The notes: a model not told the origin generated them from the sequence alone. 64,000 nucleotides of DNA from Pararheinheimera sp030824435 (GCA_942493115.1 OW818678.1:1-64000); one strand, 5' to 3'; counted from the stretch's first letter, positions 17,119 to 26,286 are shown. Numbers and translations are program-made.

Positions 17119-18135
17119 TTACAACATGGCTTCAGTGGCCACCTGATTGCGGCCGCGTCTTTTCGCCACTGTCAGTACCTGGCTGGTACGGGCCAGGAAT
17201 TGATGCCAGTTTTCTTCTGACTGATACAGGGTGACACCCAGTGAAATGGTAATTTTGGGTAATGCTTTTTTACTACGTGACGAGACAAAACGCAGTTTTT
17301 CCACACCACGGCGTACTTGTTCGGCAATTTCGCTGGCGGTGCGTAAATCAACATCAGGCAGCAAAATTAAAAACTCTTCACCACCAGCCCGCACCGGCAA
17401 ACCACTTTCTTGCACATAAGCGCTGATTTTTTTCGCCACTTTAGACAAAATCACATCACCAATACTAAAACCATAATCGTGATTAAACTGACGGAAATGG
17501 TCCAGATCAACGGCAATGGCCGCTATCCGGCGCTGTGGGTCCTGGGTCAGCCAGTCATCCACATGTTCCTGCATACTAAGTCTGTTATACAGACCTGTCA
17601 GGGCATCAACCTGGCGGCTTTTTTTCAGCTGTTCAAGTTCAGTACGTAAAATCTGGCTTTGTTCCGCCGAATGTTGCAGCTGATCACGCAGTTTTTCCTG
17701 GCTGCTGCGAAGTTCGATGGTTGCATCCATCATCAGGTGCAGTGTTGCTTTTGTATCCACTGCTGGTTCGGCGTTTAGCGCCTGTAAACCCTGATCTAAT
17801 ATTTCGACATATTCCGCAATAGCTTCACTGGCCAGATCGGCCGTACCACTTAACTTAGTGACTATCTGATTGACTCTGGTGACCAGTTGTTCATTTTCTT
17901 TGCTGGTGGTGACAATAAAATTGCTATAAAGCTCCACCATCACAAAATCGTCAAAGGCGATACGTGCTGTTAATTTTTGTTCGATGGTTTGGCACAGGGC
18001 TGCATTGACGCCGCTGATATACTCGTAAGCTACGGTGAAGTTTACCGGGTGGGCAGCCAAACGATGCCGTTGTAAAAAAGCCATTGCAAGAGCAGCTTTT
18101 TCACCCGCTTGATCGATTGAATCCTGATACATCAT
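17119..18135 (-). CDS. Cytoplasmic diguanylate cyclase (GGDEF) with helical N-terminus
   Basis: A 338-residue protein with no membrane segment. Residues 1-125 form a helical domain of the kind found before GGDEF in many Proteobacteria (FLQRHRLAAHPVNFTVAYEYISG). A coiled coil at about 135-175 links to the GGDEF domain, whose active signature is GGEEF at 251-255 with the substrate residues in VDLDHFRQFN. The I-site position (242-245) reads QESG, so RxxD product inhibition is absent, unlike the cyclase at 9175-9975. The gene precedes alkC by 11 bases and may share its transcript. The duplicate ATG at the start leaves the first residue uncertain by one codon. Confidence 0.88.
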   Translation of the reverse strand: MMYQDSIDQAGEKAALAMAFLQRHRLAAHPVNFTVAYEYISGVNAALCQTIEQKLTARIAFDDFVMVELYSNFIVTTSKENEQLVTRVNQIVTKLSGTADLASEAIAEYVEILDQGLQALNAEPAVDTKATLHLMMDATIELRSSQEKLRDQLQHSAEQSQILRTELEQLKKSRQVDALTGLYNRLSMQEHVDDWLTQDPQRRIAAIAVDLDHFRQFNHDYGFSIGDVILSKVAKKISAYVQESGLPVRAGGEEFLILLPDVDLRTASEIAEQVRRGVEKLRFVSSRSKKALPKITISLGVTLYQSEENWHQFLARTSQVLTVAKRRGRNQVATEAML

Positions 18136-18463
18136 GCCAAGTAAAACTCCAATGGATACTGCATAGACTTAGCGCAAATGAATGCCCTTATGTTACGTAA
18201 ATGCTGGTTGAACGCAAGGGTTGGCGCGCATCTTGAGCTTCTCGCATCTTTAAAATAACGACAGCGCTGCCATACGCCAAGATTTTTTTGATAAAATGTG
18301 GTTTTTTTACAAATTTATCAGCTAATTGCAGCTTTTTGCTCAGAGTTTCTACGTATTGCTGTTATAAAATCGGCTCAAATGGCGGAATTGTCAGGCAGGA
18401 GGTTTAGTCGCCGCGTAGACAATTGTATACAATCAGCTGGCAACTTATCTTTGGGATCTTTTT
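18136..18463. other. Divergent intergenic region of 328 bases
   Basis: Lies between a diguanylate cyclase gene (minus) and a DUF885 lipoprotein gene (plus). It is AT-rich with several T tracts and holds a 12-bp palindrome near its right end. I found no convincing coding frame, RNA gene or well-spaced -35/-10 pair. Confidence 0.7.
18422..18433. promoter_or_regulatory. 12-bp palindrome ATTGTATACAAT, possible operator
   Basis: A perfect 12-bp palindrome, ending 30 bases before the DUF885 lipoprotein start. Its TTGTATACAA core resembles operators of GntR-family repressors, but no such regulator is encoded in the window. It may instead reflect AT-rich chance. Confidence 0.35.
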
Positions 18464-20191
18464 ATGAAACATAAAATACTGGTGTTGTTTTGGGCAACAG
18501 CGCTGACGGCATGTGCCACCCAGTCACCTCCGGCCAAGACCGACTTTGCAGCTTTGGCTGATAAAATCTGGCAACAGGCACAGGACATCAGTCCACGCAA
18601 CGAAACCAGTCTTCCCGATATGTCAGCTGAAACTTTGGCAGAGGCAGACAAAAAAAGGCGTCAGTTATTGTCACAGCTCGCTGCAGTGAATGTCAGTACC
18701 TTGCCGGAACAACAGCAGATCAATCACGCGATCTTAGTGTACCGGTTACAAAACGAGGTGGATGAATACCGCTACGGCGCTCATTATATGCCACTGACTT
18801 CAGAGTCTGGATTTCACAGCGACCTGACTTTTATGTTGTCGGGGTCGGTGCTGAAAAACAAAAAAGATGTGGAAAACTACCTGCTGCGGCTGGAGTCAGT
18901 GCCCCGTTACATGCAACAGCAGACAGAATGGATGCGACAAGGCCTGGCAAAGGGTTATACCCAGCCCAAAGCTGTGCTCAATGGTTACGCCGAAGGCATT
19001 CGTTCTTTTATCAGCAACAACCCTGAACAATCGGTATTTTTCCGGCCCTTGCAAAAACCTGTTGCCGGTTTGAATGATGCTGAGTGGCGGCAGTTTCAGC
19101 AGCAAGCGAAAACTGTAATCAACACCCGGATTTTCCCGGCTTACCAGCAATACCATGACTTTTTTGTGAATCAGTATCTGCCAGGCGCGCGTGACAGTAT
19201 TGCAGCAGTGGCCTTGCCACAAGGTGCTGAGTTTTATCAAAACCGGCTGGAGCATTACACCACGTTAAAAATGACACCGGCACAAGTGCATCAGATTGGT
19301 TTAAACGAAGTGGCGCGTATTCGTGCTGAAATGACCAAAGTGATCAGTGACACTGGCTTTAAAGGCAGTTTTGCTGAATTTATTCAGTTTTTACGCACCG
19401 ACAAACAGTTTTACGTGACAACTCCAGAGCAGTTGCTAAAAGAAGCGGCTTATCTGTCGAAAAAAATTGATGCTCAGTTGCCTAAACTCTTTAAAAAGTT
19501 GCCGCGCACCCCTTATGGCGTAGAGCCTGTCCCGGCTGAAATAGCGCCTAAATACACCACAGGCCGTTATGCCGGTGGCCGTGGTGACGGCGAACCTGGT
19601 TTTTATTGGGTCAATACCTATGCGCTGGACAGACGGCCGCTTTATGAACTGGAAGCGCTGACCCTGCACGAGGCAGTGCCTGGGCACCACTTACAGGTGG
19701 CGCTTGCCAACGAACAAACTGATTTGCCTTCTTATCGCCGCAGTTTTTACACTTCAGCCTTTGGTGAAGGTTGGGGTTTATATTCTGAATATCTGGGTTT
19801 AGAAGTAGGTTTTTATCAGGACCCCTACAGTAATTTTGGCCGTTTAACTTATGAAATGTGGCGGGCTGCCAGGTTAGTCGTGGATACAGGCATGCATACC
19901 ATGGGTTGGAGCCGGCAGCAGGCCATCGATTTTATGGCAAGTAACAGTGCTTTGTCCTTGCATAATGTCACCACAGAAATTGACCGTTATATCAGCTGGC
20001 CAGCCCAAGCGCTGTCGTACAAACTTGGCGAAATTACTATTAAAAGGTTACGCAAACAAGCCGAACAGGCTTTGGGCAATGCTTTTGATGTCCGTGAATT
20101 TCACGACACGCTGCTGCAAAACGGCAGCCTGCCGCTGCCAATTCTGGAGCAGCAAATTAACAACTATATCCTCCGTAAACAAAAACCTTAA
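18464..20191 (+). CDS. DUF885-family lipoprotein, predicted zinc peptidase
   Basis: A 575-residue lipoprotein: the signal MKHKILVLFWATALTAC has a lipobox LTAC with Cys at 17. The zinc-metallopeptidase-like motif HEAVPGHH sits in the second half, and downstream FGEGWGLYSEYLG supplies the third glutamate ligand. This is the pattern of the DUF885 family, widespread in marine Gammaproteobacteria and thought to act on peptides in the periplasm. The chain has about the family's usual length. The gene is monocistronic and followed by a hairpin. The substrate is unknown. Confidence 0.88.
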   Translation: MKHKILVLFWATALTACATQSPPAKTDFAALADKIWQQAQDISPRNETSLPDMSAETLAEADKKRRQLLSQLAAVNVSTLPEQQQINHAILVYRLQNEVDEYRYGAHYMPLTSESGFHSDLTFMLSGSVLKNKKDVENYLLRLESVPRYMQQQTEWMRQGLAKGYTQPKAVLNGYAEGIRSFISNNPEQSVFFRPLQKPVAGLNDAEWRQFQQQAKTVINTRIFPAYQQYHDFFVNQYLPGARDSIAAVALPQGAEFYQNRLEHYTTLKMTPAQVHQIGLNEVARIRAEMTKVISDTGFKGSFAEFIQFLRTDKQFYVTTPEQLLKEAAYLSKKIDAQLPKLFKKLPRTPYGVEPVPAEIAPKYTTGRYAGGRGDGEPGFYWVNTYALDRRPLYELEALTLHEAVPGHHLQVALANEQTDLPSYRRSFYTSAFGEGWGLYSEYLGLEVGFYQDPYSNFGRLTYEMWRAARLVVDTGMHTMGWSRQQAIDFMASNSALSLHNVTTEIDRYISWPAQALSYKLGEITIKRLRKQAEQALGNAFDVREFHDTLLQNGSLPLPILEQQINNYILRKQKP

Positions 20192-20204
20192 TCTGGTGTT
20201 CTGA

Positions 20205-20246
20205 TGTGACATCGTTTGAATTTAAAAAAACGGTGTCACATTATTG
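20205..20246 (+). terminator. Probable terminator after the DUF885 gene
   Basis: TGTGACATCGTTT and AAACGGTGTCACA form a 13-bp stem with one T-G pair, followed by a T-rich stretch (TTATTGTTT). The T run is interrupted, so efficiency is uncertain. Confidence 0.55.
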
Positions 20247-20339
20247 TTTCTGTGCAGTGATATACTCGCCGCCATTTTGAGAAGCGTTGCTTATGTTCGT
20301 TGTTGTGCTGGGTTATCTGCTTAATATTCTGAGTTGTAT

Positions 20340-20861
20340 ATGTGGACTTTGTTGATATTTATCGGTTTTTTTGTCGTTATTGTGCTCTTGGTTGTCAAAA
20401 TTGACAGCCTCAGTAAAGCGCATAAACGAATGGTGATGGAATACAAATTAAGGGATCAGGAGTCGTCGCATCTGCAGCATCTGACCTACGAACTTGCTGA
20501 AGAATGTAGTCAGATTTTATTGCAACAACTGCTTACCGACAAAATTAACAGCAGGCTGCCACCCAGTGAAGTGCATTGTATTGAAACCTTGTGTCAGGCT
20601 ATTCCTGCAATATGCAAAGAATTGGTGCAAAAGCAGTTGTCGATACCGCAAGCCTTGCAAAGGTATTGCAAACGCAATCTGGCGCTGGAATATGCTGAAT
20701 TAGAGGTTTTTATTAACCGTCATGGCCGTTTGATTCAGGGATGGCAAAAAAATTCGTTTGCCGGCTATTTGCAGTTATGTCAATCGGGAGTGATGCTGGT
20801 GCGGGAACAGTCTTATAAAGACTTTGGAAAAACCAACCGTCCGTTGTCGGAACCAGCCTGA
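20340..20861 (+). CDS. Membrane-anchored protein of unknown function
   Basis: A 173-residue protein with one N-terminal membrane helix (LLIFIGFFVVIVLLVVKI, about 4-21) and a cytoplasmic helical body of about 150 residues rich in Leu, Gln and Cys (five cysteines). The start is taken at ATG 20340; an in-frame TTG two codons earlier is less likely. TATACT about 70 bases upstream may be the -10. I do not recognise the family. Codon use looks like that of the neighbours. Confidence 0.7.
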   Translation: MWTLLIFIGFFVVIVLLVVKIDSLSKAHKRMVMEYKLRDQESSHLQHLTYELAEECSQILLQQLLTDKINSRLPPSEVHCIETLCQAIPAICKELVQKQLSIPQALQRYCKRNLALEYAELEVFINRHGRLIQGWQKNSFAGYLQLCQSGVMLVREQSYKDFGKTNRPLSEPA

Positions 20862-20880
20862 ACTGTGATTTGCAGTTCGA

Positions 20881-21120
20881 TTAATGCCGGATAATCACTT
20901 TGGGTTCAGTATCAATTTGACCATCCTGATCCACAGCGGCAATCCGGTCGCCTGCGCGTAATACTGCCAGACTAAAACTGGGGCTGCGACGCACAAAGGC
21001 CAGTTCATAACCAAAACGCTGTAACTCTGCGACCGAAAACTTTTGCGCCATGTTGAGTTCATTCCAAAAATAATTAACATCTTTGGCTATATCGCGACGT
21101 TCTTGAGGTAATGCTGCCAT
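20881..21120 (-). CDS. Small conserved-looking protein of unknown function
   Basis: A 79-residue soluble protein starting MAALPQERRDIAKDVNYFW. The composition (charged helical N-terminal half, then the beta-like LAVLRAGDRIAAVDQDGQI) looks like a real folded protein. A GGGAG ribosome binding site precedes the ATG. It reads towards the membrane-anchored gene, with 19 bases between the stops, and 58 bases separate it from the EVE-domain gene. I recall similar short proteins in Shewanella but cannot name a function. Confidence 0.65.
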   Translation of the reverse strand: MAALPQERRDIAKDVNYFWNELNMAQKFSVAELQRFGYELAFVRRSPSFSLAVLRAGDRIAAVDQDGQIDTEPKVIIRH

Positions 21121-21178
21121 CTGTTTAACTCCCTCTCAGGACTGAACCTGCAAGCAGGCTGCATGAATTGTTTATACT

Positions 21179-21637
21179 CTATGCCTTGGTTAAAAAAAGT
21201 ACAAGATCCATTTCTTGTTTTGTTAGCGGCATCACCGATAACCTGTTCCCTTTTCGTAGCAACTGCATATCAGCCAAGGCTGTTTGATTTCTTAAATCAG
21301 TTAACGTTATGATTTTTTTGAATTTTTCTACAAATTCAACCTTTACTGCATACCAGGGCCAACGTTCTGCGCTGGCTTTAGCATCATAATAAGGGCTTTC
21401 GGGTTGAAATTGGCTGGGGTCTGCAATGGCTGTTGCTGTGACTTTTGCCAGGCCTGCCAGGCCAATCTGTTTACAACTTGAATGATGGATTAGTACGAGA
21501 TCACCGTTTTGTACTTGATCCCGCAGAAAATTACGTGCCTGATAATTCCGCACTCCTTCCCAAATCACGCCAGTTTCAGCTGCTGCTATATCGTCAATGC
21601 TGCATTCATTGGGTTCAGTTTTAAACAGCCATGCCAT
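21179..21637 (-). CDS. EVE-domain protein
   Basis: A 152-residue protein that is nearly all EVE domain (PUA-like fold), predicted to bind modified bases in DNA or RNA. Seen residues include WLFKTEPNECSIDDI at 3-17, WEGVRNYQARNFLRD and LVLIHHSSCKQIGLAG. The start is ATG 21637, which has GGGAG at good spacing; an upstream ATG would add seven residues. In other bacteria such proteins occur as stand-alone housekeeping genes and near restriction systems; no restriction gene is present here. Confidence 0.9.
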   Translation of the reverse strand: MAWLFKTEPNECSIDDIAAAETGVIWEGVRNYQARNFLRDQVQNGDLVLIHHSSCKQIGLAGLAKVTATAIADPSQFQPESPYYDAKASAERWPWYAVKVEFVEKFKKIITLTDLRNQTALADMQLLRKGNRLSVMPLTKQEMDLVLFLTKA

Positions 21638-21878
21638 GGACTTTACTCCCGTTAACAAGCTGGCGCGATTATGCCGTGCTTTTGTTACAGCTGCCAGACG
21701 ATTCCTGCGAATTAATGTTTATTTGCGGCAGAAGCGCTGGCATTCATGTAGTGAATGTCTGTTGTGCCGGCAGCAAGTGACAGAATCTGCGTTGTAACGC
21801 CTGCAGATGCAGTGTTTTTGCAGTTTTTCCGGTGCTGCTGCACAATGAAACATTCTGCGAGCACTACAGGAGTAAATG

Positions 21879-22754
21879 ATGAGCCAGGTTTTAGCCGATT
21901 TATTGTCATTATTAAAATTAGAAACTATTGAATTGGGGTTGTACCGTGGCCAAAGTCAGGACTTAGGCTTTAAAGCTGTGTTTGGCGGCCAGGTGATGGG
22001 GCAGGCGTTATCTGCCGCCAAAGAAACCATACCGGAAGACCGCAAAGTGCATTCTTTTCACTCTTATTTTTTGCGCCCCGGAGACGGATCACGCCCTATC
22101 GTTTATGAAGTGGAAAACATCAGGGATGGTAAAAGTTTTAGTACCAGAAGGGTTAGTGCTATTCAGTTCGGCAAACCTATTTTTTATCTGACCGCCTCTT
22201 TTCAGGCCGATGAAGTGGGTTTTGAACATCAGGACTTAATGCCGCAAGTACCGCCGCCGGAAGAGCTGATTTCCGATCTGGAGTTTTATCGTGAACACGC
22301 CGATCTCATCCCGGAAAGCCTGCGCAGCAAGTTTATCTGTGAAAAACCTATCGAAATGCGTCCTGTAGCTTTTCATAACCCTTTTAAACCGCAGATAAGC
22401 AGCGCCAAACGTTATGTCTGGTTTAAAGCCAATGGCGCTATGCCAGATGATTTAAGGGTACATAAGTACCTGCTGGCATATGCGTCAGATTTTAACTTCC
22501 TGCCAACAGCCCTGCAGCCACACGGTAAATCTTTTATGGCGCCCAATATGCAGGTGGCCACTATTGACCATGCCATGTGGTTTCATCAGGATTTCAGGTT
22601 TGATGACTGGTTGTTGTATGCCGTTGACAGCCCAAGTGCGTCCGGCGCCCGCGGTTTAGTGCGCGGCCAGTTTTTTAACCGCGCCGGAGTGCTGGTGGCT
22701 TCTACTATGCAGGAAGGGGTTATCCGCAGTTACGACAAAGCCAGAAACGAATAA
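21879..22754 (+). CDS. tesB: Acyl-CoA thioesterase II
   Basis: Double hot-dog thioesterase that hydrolyses medium- and long-chain acyl-CoA. The protein is 291 residues. Family blocks seen are FGGQVMGQALSAA, HSFHSYFLRPGD, and near the end YAVDSPSASGARGLVRGQ with the catalytic Gln. The second of two adjacent ATGs is chosen because AGGAG is six bases before it. It converges with plsB and shares a terminator hairpin with it, so two acyl-lipid genes meet tail to tail. Confidence 0.95.
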   Translation: MSQVLADLLSLLKLETIELGLYRGQSQDLGFKAVFGGQVMGQALSAAKETIPEDRKVHSFHSYFLRPGDGSRPIVYEVENIRDGKSFSTRRVSAIQFGKPIFYLTASFQADEVGFEHQDLMPQVPPPEELISDLEFYREHADLIPESLRSKFICEKPIEMRPVAFHNPFKPQISSAKRYVWFKANGAMPDDLRVHKYLLAYASDFNFLPTALQPHGKSFMAPNMQVATIDHAMWFHQDFRFDDWLLYAVDSPSASGARGLVRGQFFNRAGVLVASTMQEGVIRSYDKARNE

Positions 22755-22758
22755 AAAC

Positions 22759-22785
22759 CGAGGCTCCAGCTTAGCTGGAGCCTTT
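22759..22785. terminator. Bidirectional terminator of tesB and plsB
   Basis: GGCTCCAGC and GCTGGAGCC form a perfect 9-bp stem. The three-base loop (22771-22773) is the TAA stop codon of plsB on the minus strand. TTT follows on the plus strand and GGTTTTTATT on the minus strand. Confidence 0.85.
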
Positions 22786-25215
22786 ATCTGCGGTAATTTG
22801 CTGAATGCTTTGTAAAACGTCCGGTTGTAACAAAGCGTTGACCGTTTGCAGCAATGGCTGGAAATTCTGGCCTCTGCTGAGCCGATATTGTTCATCCAGC
22901 TGAATATAGTGTGCTTCTTTAAGTGCACTGACTAAAGTGGCAAACAGCTGTTTGTCGTGATATTCAGGCGATTCAATACCATGCAGCTTTAACAACCTTT
23001 GTGCCAGCTGATGGCTGTGTTGTTCAAGCTCAGTGCGCACAATAGGTGCTTCCAACTCAAGTAAATTCAGCACCATGGCATATCGTTGCAAAATACCATC
23101 ACTGTTATGCGCCAGCAGTTGCAACTGACGATAACCTGCATTTTGACTGCCGGTGCATTGATACTGGTTATCCTTCAACTCAATCAGCGACTGTTGTTGT
23201 AAAAATGCCAGCACCTGCTCAACATAAGGCTGTAAATCGTCAGCAAACAAAAACAACTCTTGTTGTAATAACGGCTGCAACTGCTGACAAATATTCAGTA
23301 GCTGCATTTTGCTAAGCTGCCGGTGCTGCAACAAGGCCGTTGCCAGCAGCGCAGGGATCACAAACAAGTGGCTGATATTATTACGGTAATAACTCATCAC
23401 CACAGCTTCGTCTGCGCTGAGCTGAATTAAATCGCCAAATTCGTCCTGTTGCAGCTGAATTTTGTGTAAATCCAGTGCATGTTGCACCAGACTGCTGCCG
23501 TTGCCTTCAGGCAAAGTGACTGCGCTGTGATAAGGCGCTTGTTGTTGCAACGCCAGATATAAATCCAGCTGCGCCACAAGGGCTTTGCGGGTCAGTGCAT
23601 GCTGCTCTGTTGCCAGCAAAGTGGTGGCTATCAGATTAATCGCATTGAGCGCCGCACTCTGATTCACTTTGGTCATGACTTCGTGCGCCAGTTTGGCCAC
23701 CACCGGGTTTAGCCACTGCGGTTTTTGAGGTTCAACAGGGTTAATGCTCTGACGCCAGTCTGGTGCATGTTGTTGTAAATAGCTATTGAGTGAAATGGGT
23801 TCACCAAAATTCACATAACCATAACCGTAATCACGTAGTTGCCGTACCGCCTGCAAAATACCCAGCGCCGACTCTTTGGTTTTGGCAGAGCCTTTGAGTT
23901 CACGCAGATAAGTGCTGACTTCCATCACGTGCTCATAACCCAGATAAACAGGCACCAGGGTTACAGGGCGGTCGATGCCGCGTAACAAAGCCTGTACTGT
24001 CATGGCCAGCATGCCGGTTTTCGGCTGCAATAAGCGCCCGGTGCGGCTGCGGCCGCCTTCACTGTAATATTTTACGCTGTAACCTTTGCGGAATAACTGC
24101 GACAGATATTCGCGAAATACCGCCGAATACAATTTATTGCCACTAAAACTGCGGCGGATAAAAAAGGCTCCACCGCGGCGGAAAAACTTACCTACAGGCC
24201 AAAAGTTCAGGTTAATACCAGCGGCAATATGTGGCGCTGCCAGGCCTTGTTGGTAAATCACATAACTCAGTAGCAGGTAATCCATATGACTGCGATGACA
24301 AGGTAAATACACCACTTCATGGCCACGTTGCGCTAAATCCCGGATCACTTCAGCATTGTGAATTTTGATACCGGTAAATAACTTACGCCATAACCAGCTT
24401 AATAGTCTGTCGCCCACCCTTAAGGTGGATTCGCGATAATCCGCTGCTATTTCTTCCAGTAAATTGCGCGCTTCCGTTCTGGCTTGTTCCAGACTGATGT
24501 TTTTGCTTTTGGCTTCATCGGCTATGGCTTTTTTTAATGCCTCTGAGCCTAACAAGGCATTAAAAAGTGCAGCGCGGTTGGGCTGACGTGGCCCTGTTGC
24601 CGCCAGTTGCTGGCGGTAAAAGTGAAAACGAGCCACCCGCAATAGTTTATGGGCGCTTTCTTCGCTGGCGCCGTGTTCTGCTGCCATGTCTTTTAACGAA
24701 ACGGCGCGGGAAAACTGCACTAAGGTATGACGGCCGGAAATCAGCACCACAAAAAGTTTACGCAGCCAGCCAGGTGCTGCTGCTTCGCCTATCACAGATT
24801 TAACGCTGGCTTCTTTACCTGGCGCACGGCCCCAGCTGATAGCCACAGGCACCAGTTGTGCGTCCTGCTCTGGTTGATTTAAATGGGCCTGTAATAACTT
24901 CTGACCTTGTTGCAAAGCCAGCGACTCTTTGGCATTGCCCCACAAAGGTGTTGGTTGTTGCAAAAATAAGGTGCGGGGCAAAGTGACATTGCCAATACTG
25001 ACGTGTTCTGTTGGATCAGGTAAATCCAGTTGCTGGCAGGCGCGTTTGAGTGTGGCCAGATCGCTGGCGGACGCCACTCTGCTGATATAAAACAGCGGCT
25101 TATCAAGGCTTAAATCGAGGCTACTGACCGGTTGTGCCGGAATGATTTTATATTGAACCAGCGGCCTTAATGGCCATTGCAGTAGGCTGGCGAACCACTT
25201 TAATCGCGAAAACAT
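22771..25215 (-). CDS. plsB: Glycerol-3-phosphate 1-O-acyltransferase
   Basis: Inner-membrane enzyme making lysophosphatidate from glycerol-3-phosphate and acyl-CoA or acyl-ACP, the first step of phospholipid synthesis. It is 814 residues, the family size. Acyltransferase motifs are visible: block I HRSHMDYLLL (catalytic H and D), block II GGAFFIRRSF, block III YYSEGGRSRTGR and block IV VPVYLGYEHVME. It is divergent from lexA across 155 bases; the same plsB-lexA neighbourhood occurs in E. coli. The stop codon forms the loop of the shared terminator. Confidence 0.97.
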   Translation of the reverse strand: MFSRLKWFASLLQWPLRPLVQYKIIPAQPVSSLDLSLDKPLFYISRVASASDLATLKRACQQLDLPDPTEHVSIGNVTLPRTLFLQQPTPLWGNAKESLALQQGQKLLQAHLNQPEQDAQLVPVAISWGRAPGKEASVKSVIGEAAAPGWLRKLFVVLISGRHTLVQFSRAVSLKDMAAEHGASEESAHKLLRVARFHFYRQQLAATGPRQPNRAALFNALLGSEALKKAIADEAKSKNISLEQARTEARNLLEEIAADYRESTLRVGDRLLSWLWRKLFTGIKIHNAEVIRDLAQRGHEVVYLPCHRSHMDYLLLSYVIYQQGLAAPHIAAGINLNFWPVGKFFRRGGAFFIRRSFSGNKLYSAVFREYLSQLFRKGYSVKYYSEGGRSRTGRLLQPKTGMLAMTVQALLRGIDRPVTLVPVYLGYEHVMEVSTYLRELKGSAKTKESALGILQAVRQLRDYGYGYVNFGEPISLNSYLQQHAPDWRQSINPVEPQKPQWLNPVVAKLAHEVMTKVNQSAALNAINLIATTLLATEQHALTRKALVAQLDLYLALQQQAPYHSAVTLPEGNGSSLVQHALDLHKIQLQQDEFGDLIQLSADEAVVMSYYRNNISHLFVIPALLATALLQHRQLSKMQLLNICQQLQPLLQQELFLFADDLQPYVEQVLAFLQQQSLIELKDNQYQCTGSQNAGYRQLQLLAHNSDGILQRYAMVLNLLELEAPIVRTELEQHSHQLAQRLLKLHGIESPEYHDKQLFATLVSALKEAHYIQLDEQYRLSRGQNFQPLLQTVNALLQPDVLQSIQQITADKGSS

Positions 25216-25310
25216 AGGTTACCTGCAGTCAAAAACAGCCGGATAAGATAGCATGGATTGAATTTCCCGCCAATTTCGCACAAATTTGCTGATTTTCTGT
25301 GGTTGCCCGC

Positions 25311-25339
25311 TTGGCAGCCTGAAACTCACTGTATATACT
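25311..25339 (+). promoter_or_regulatory. lexA promoter
   Basis: -35 TTGGCA (25311-25316) and -10 TATACT (25334-25339) are spaced by 17 bases. The -10 lies inside the first SOS box, as expected for autorepression. Confidence 0.75.
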
Positions 25340-25344
25340 CCCAG
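25329..25344. promoter_or_regulatory. SOS box 1 (LexA operator)
   Basis: CTGTATATACTCCCAG fits the CTG-N10-CAG LexA consensus and covers the -10 element. Confidence 0.88.
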
Positions 25345-25350
25345 TATTCA

Positions 25351-25366
25351 CTGTATAGGCATTCAG
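25351..25366. promoter_or_regulatory. SOS box 2 (LexA operator)
   Basis: CTGTATAGGCATTCAG fits CTG-N10-CAG. Its centre is 22 bases from box 1, and it ends four bases before the lexA ATG. Two adjacent boxes are also present at E. coli lexA. Confidence 0.82.
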
Positions 25367-25370
25367 CACC

Positions 25371-25997
25371 ATGCGACCACTAACTCCAAGACAAGCCGAA
25401 ATATTACAATTACTTAAGGATTATCAGGCGCACTCTGGCATGCCGCCTACCCGGGCAGAAATTGCCACTCAGCTTGGTTTTAAATCCGCCAATGCAGCTG
25501 AAGAACATTTAAAAGCGCTGGCAAAAAAAGGTTTTATTGAGATGATGCCGGGCACTTCCCGTGGCATCCGCTTGCTGGAAGATGATGTAGTTGCCAATGA
25601 ACCTGAGTTTAGTGGTTTGCCACTGATTGGTCGTGTCGCAGCTGGCCAGCCTATTTTGGCCACTGAACATATAGACCAGTATTATCAGCTGGATGCCAAT
25701 TTGTTTCATCCGGCCGCTGATTTCCTGTTAAAAGTCTCTGGCATGAGCATGAAAGACATCGGCATTATGGACGGCGACTTGCTGGCAGTGCACAAAACAA
25801 CAGAAGCCAGGCAAGGTGAAGTGATAGTTGCCAGAGTGGAAGATGAAGTGACAGTAAAACGTTTCAGGCGTGATGGGCAATTTGTGTACTTACACCCCGA
25901 AAACAGCGACTTTAATGTGATAAAAGTGGATTTAACGCAGCAGTTTTTTGCAATTGAAGGTTTGGCCGTTGGTGTTATCCGTAACCAAACCTGGTAA
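25371..25997 (+). CDS. lexA: SOS repressor LexA
   Basis: Represses the SOS regulon and self-cleaves when stimulated by RecA filaments. The protein is 208 residues. The winged helix N-terminus includes MPPTRAEIATQLGF and SANAAEEHLKAL. The cleavage site is A91-G92 in VAAGQP. The catalytic dyad is S126 (in VSGMSMKD) and K163 (in VTVKRF), aligned with E. coli S119/K156. The linker is about seven residues longer than in E. coli. Two operator boxes upstream show autoregulation. A terminator at 26041 isolates it from the oxidase genes. Confidence 0.98.
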   Translation: MRPLTPRQAEILQLLKDYQAHSGMPPTRAEIATQLGFKSANAAEEHLKALAKKGFIEMMPGTSRGIRLLEDDVVANEPEFSGLPLIGRVAAGQPILATEHIDQYYQLDANLFHPAADFLLKVSGMSMKDIGIMDGDLLAVHKTTEARQGEVIVARVEDEVTVKRFRRDGQFVYLHPENSDFNVIKVDLTQQFFAIEGLAVGVIRNQTW

Positions 25998-26040
25998 TAA
26001 AAACGGATAAAAGTTAAATAAACTCAATATGTTTCTGTTT

Positions 26041-26080
26041 AAAGCACTGGTATGACCTGATTGGTTTGCCGGTGCTTTTT
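26041..26080 (+). terminator. Terminator of lexA
   Basis: AAAGCACTGG and CCGGTGCTTT pair over 10 bp with one T-G pair and an 18-base loop, followed by TT and a short T run. The rest of the 289-base gap before coxB is AT-rich with no gene seen. Confidence 0.65.
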
Positions 26081-26286
26081 GCATTCTGGGGTTTACAGAT
26101 CAGGCTTTGTGGTCAATTCTTAGCCTGTGCCCGATAAAAACATAGTTCCGCAGAATTGGTTAAATTGGGTACTTTTGGGAATAAATAATAAAAAACAATA
26201 AATTGCAGAACAAGATACGGTGAGTGGGTAGTAGTGTCTGGTTCTGGCAATTTGCTAATTATGCAAAATGACAGAGGAGACGTTAC

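Noticed and set aside
26251..26267. TTTGC-N7-GCAAA symmetry just upstream of coxB
   Set aside because: Short arms in an AT-rich region; similar symmetry is expected by chance and the spacing differs from the pckA palindrome.
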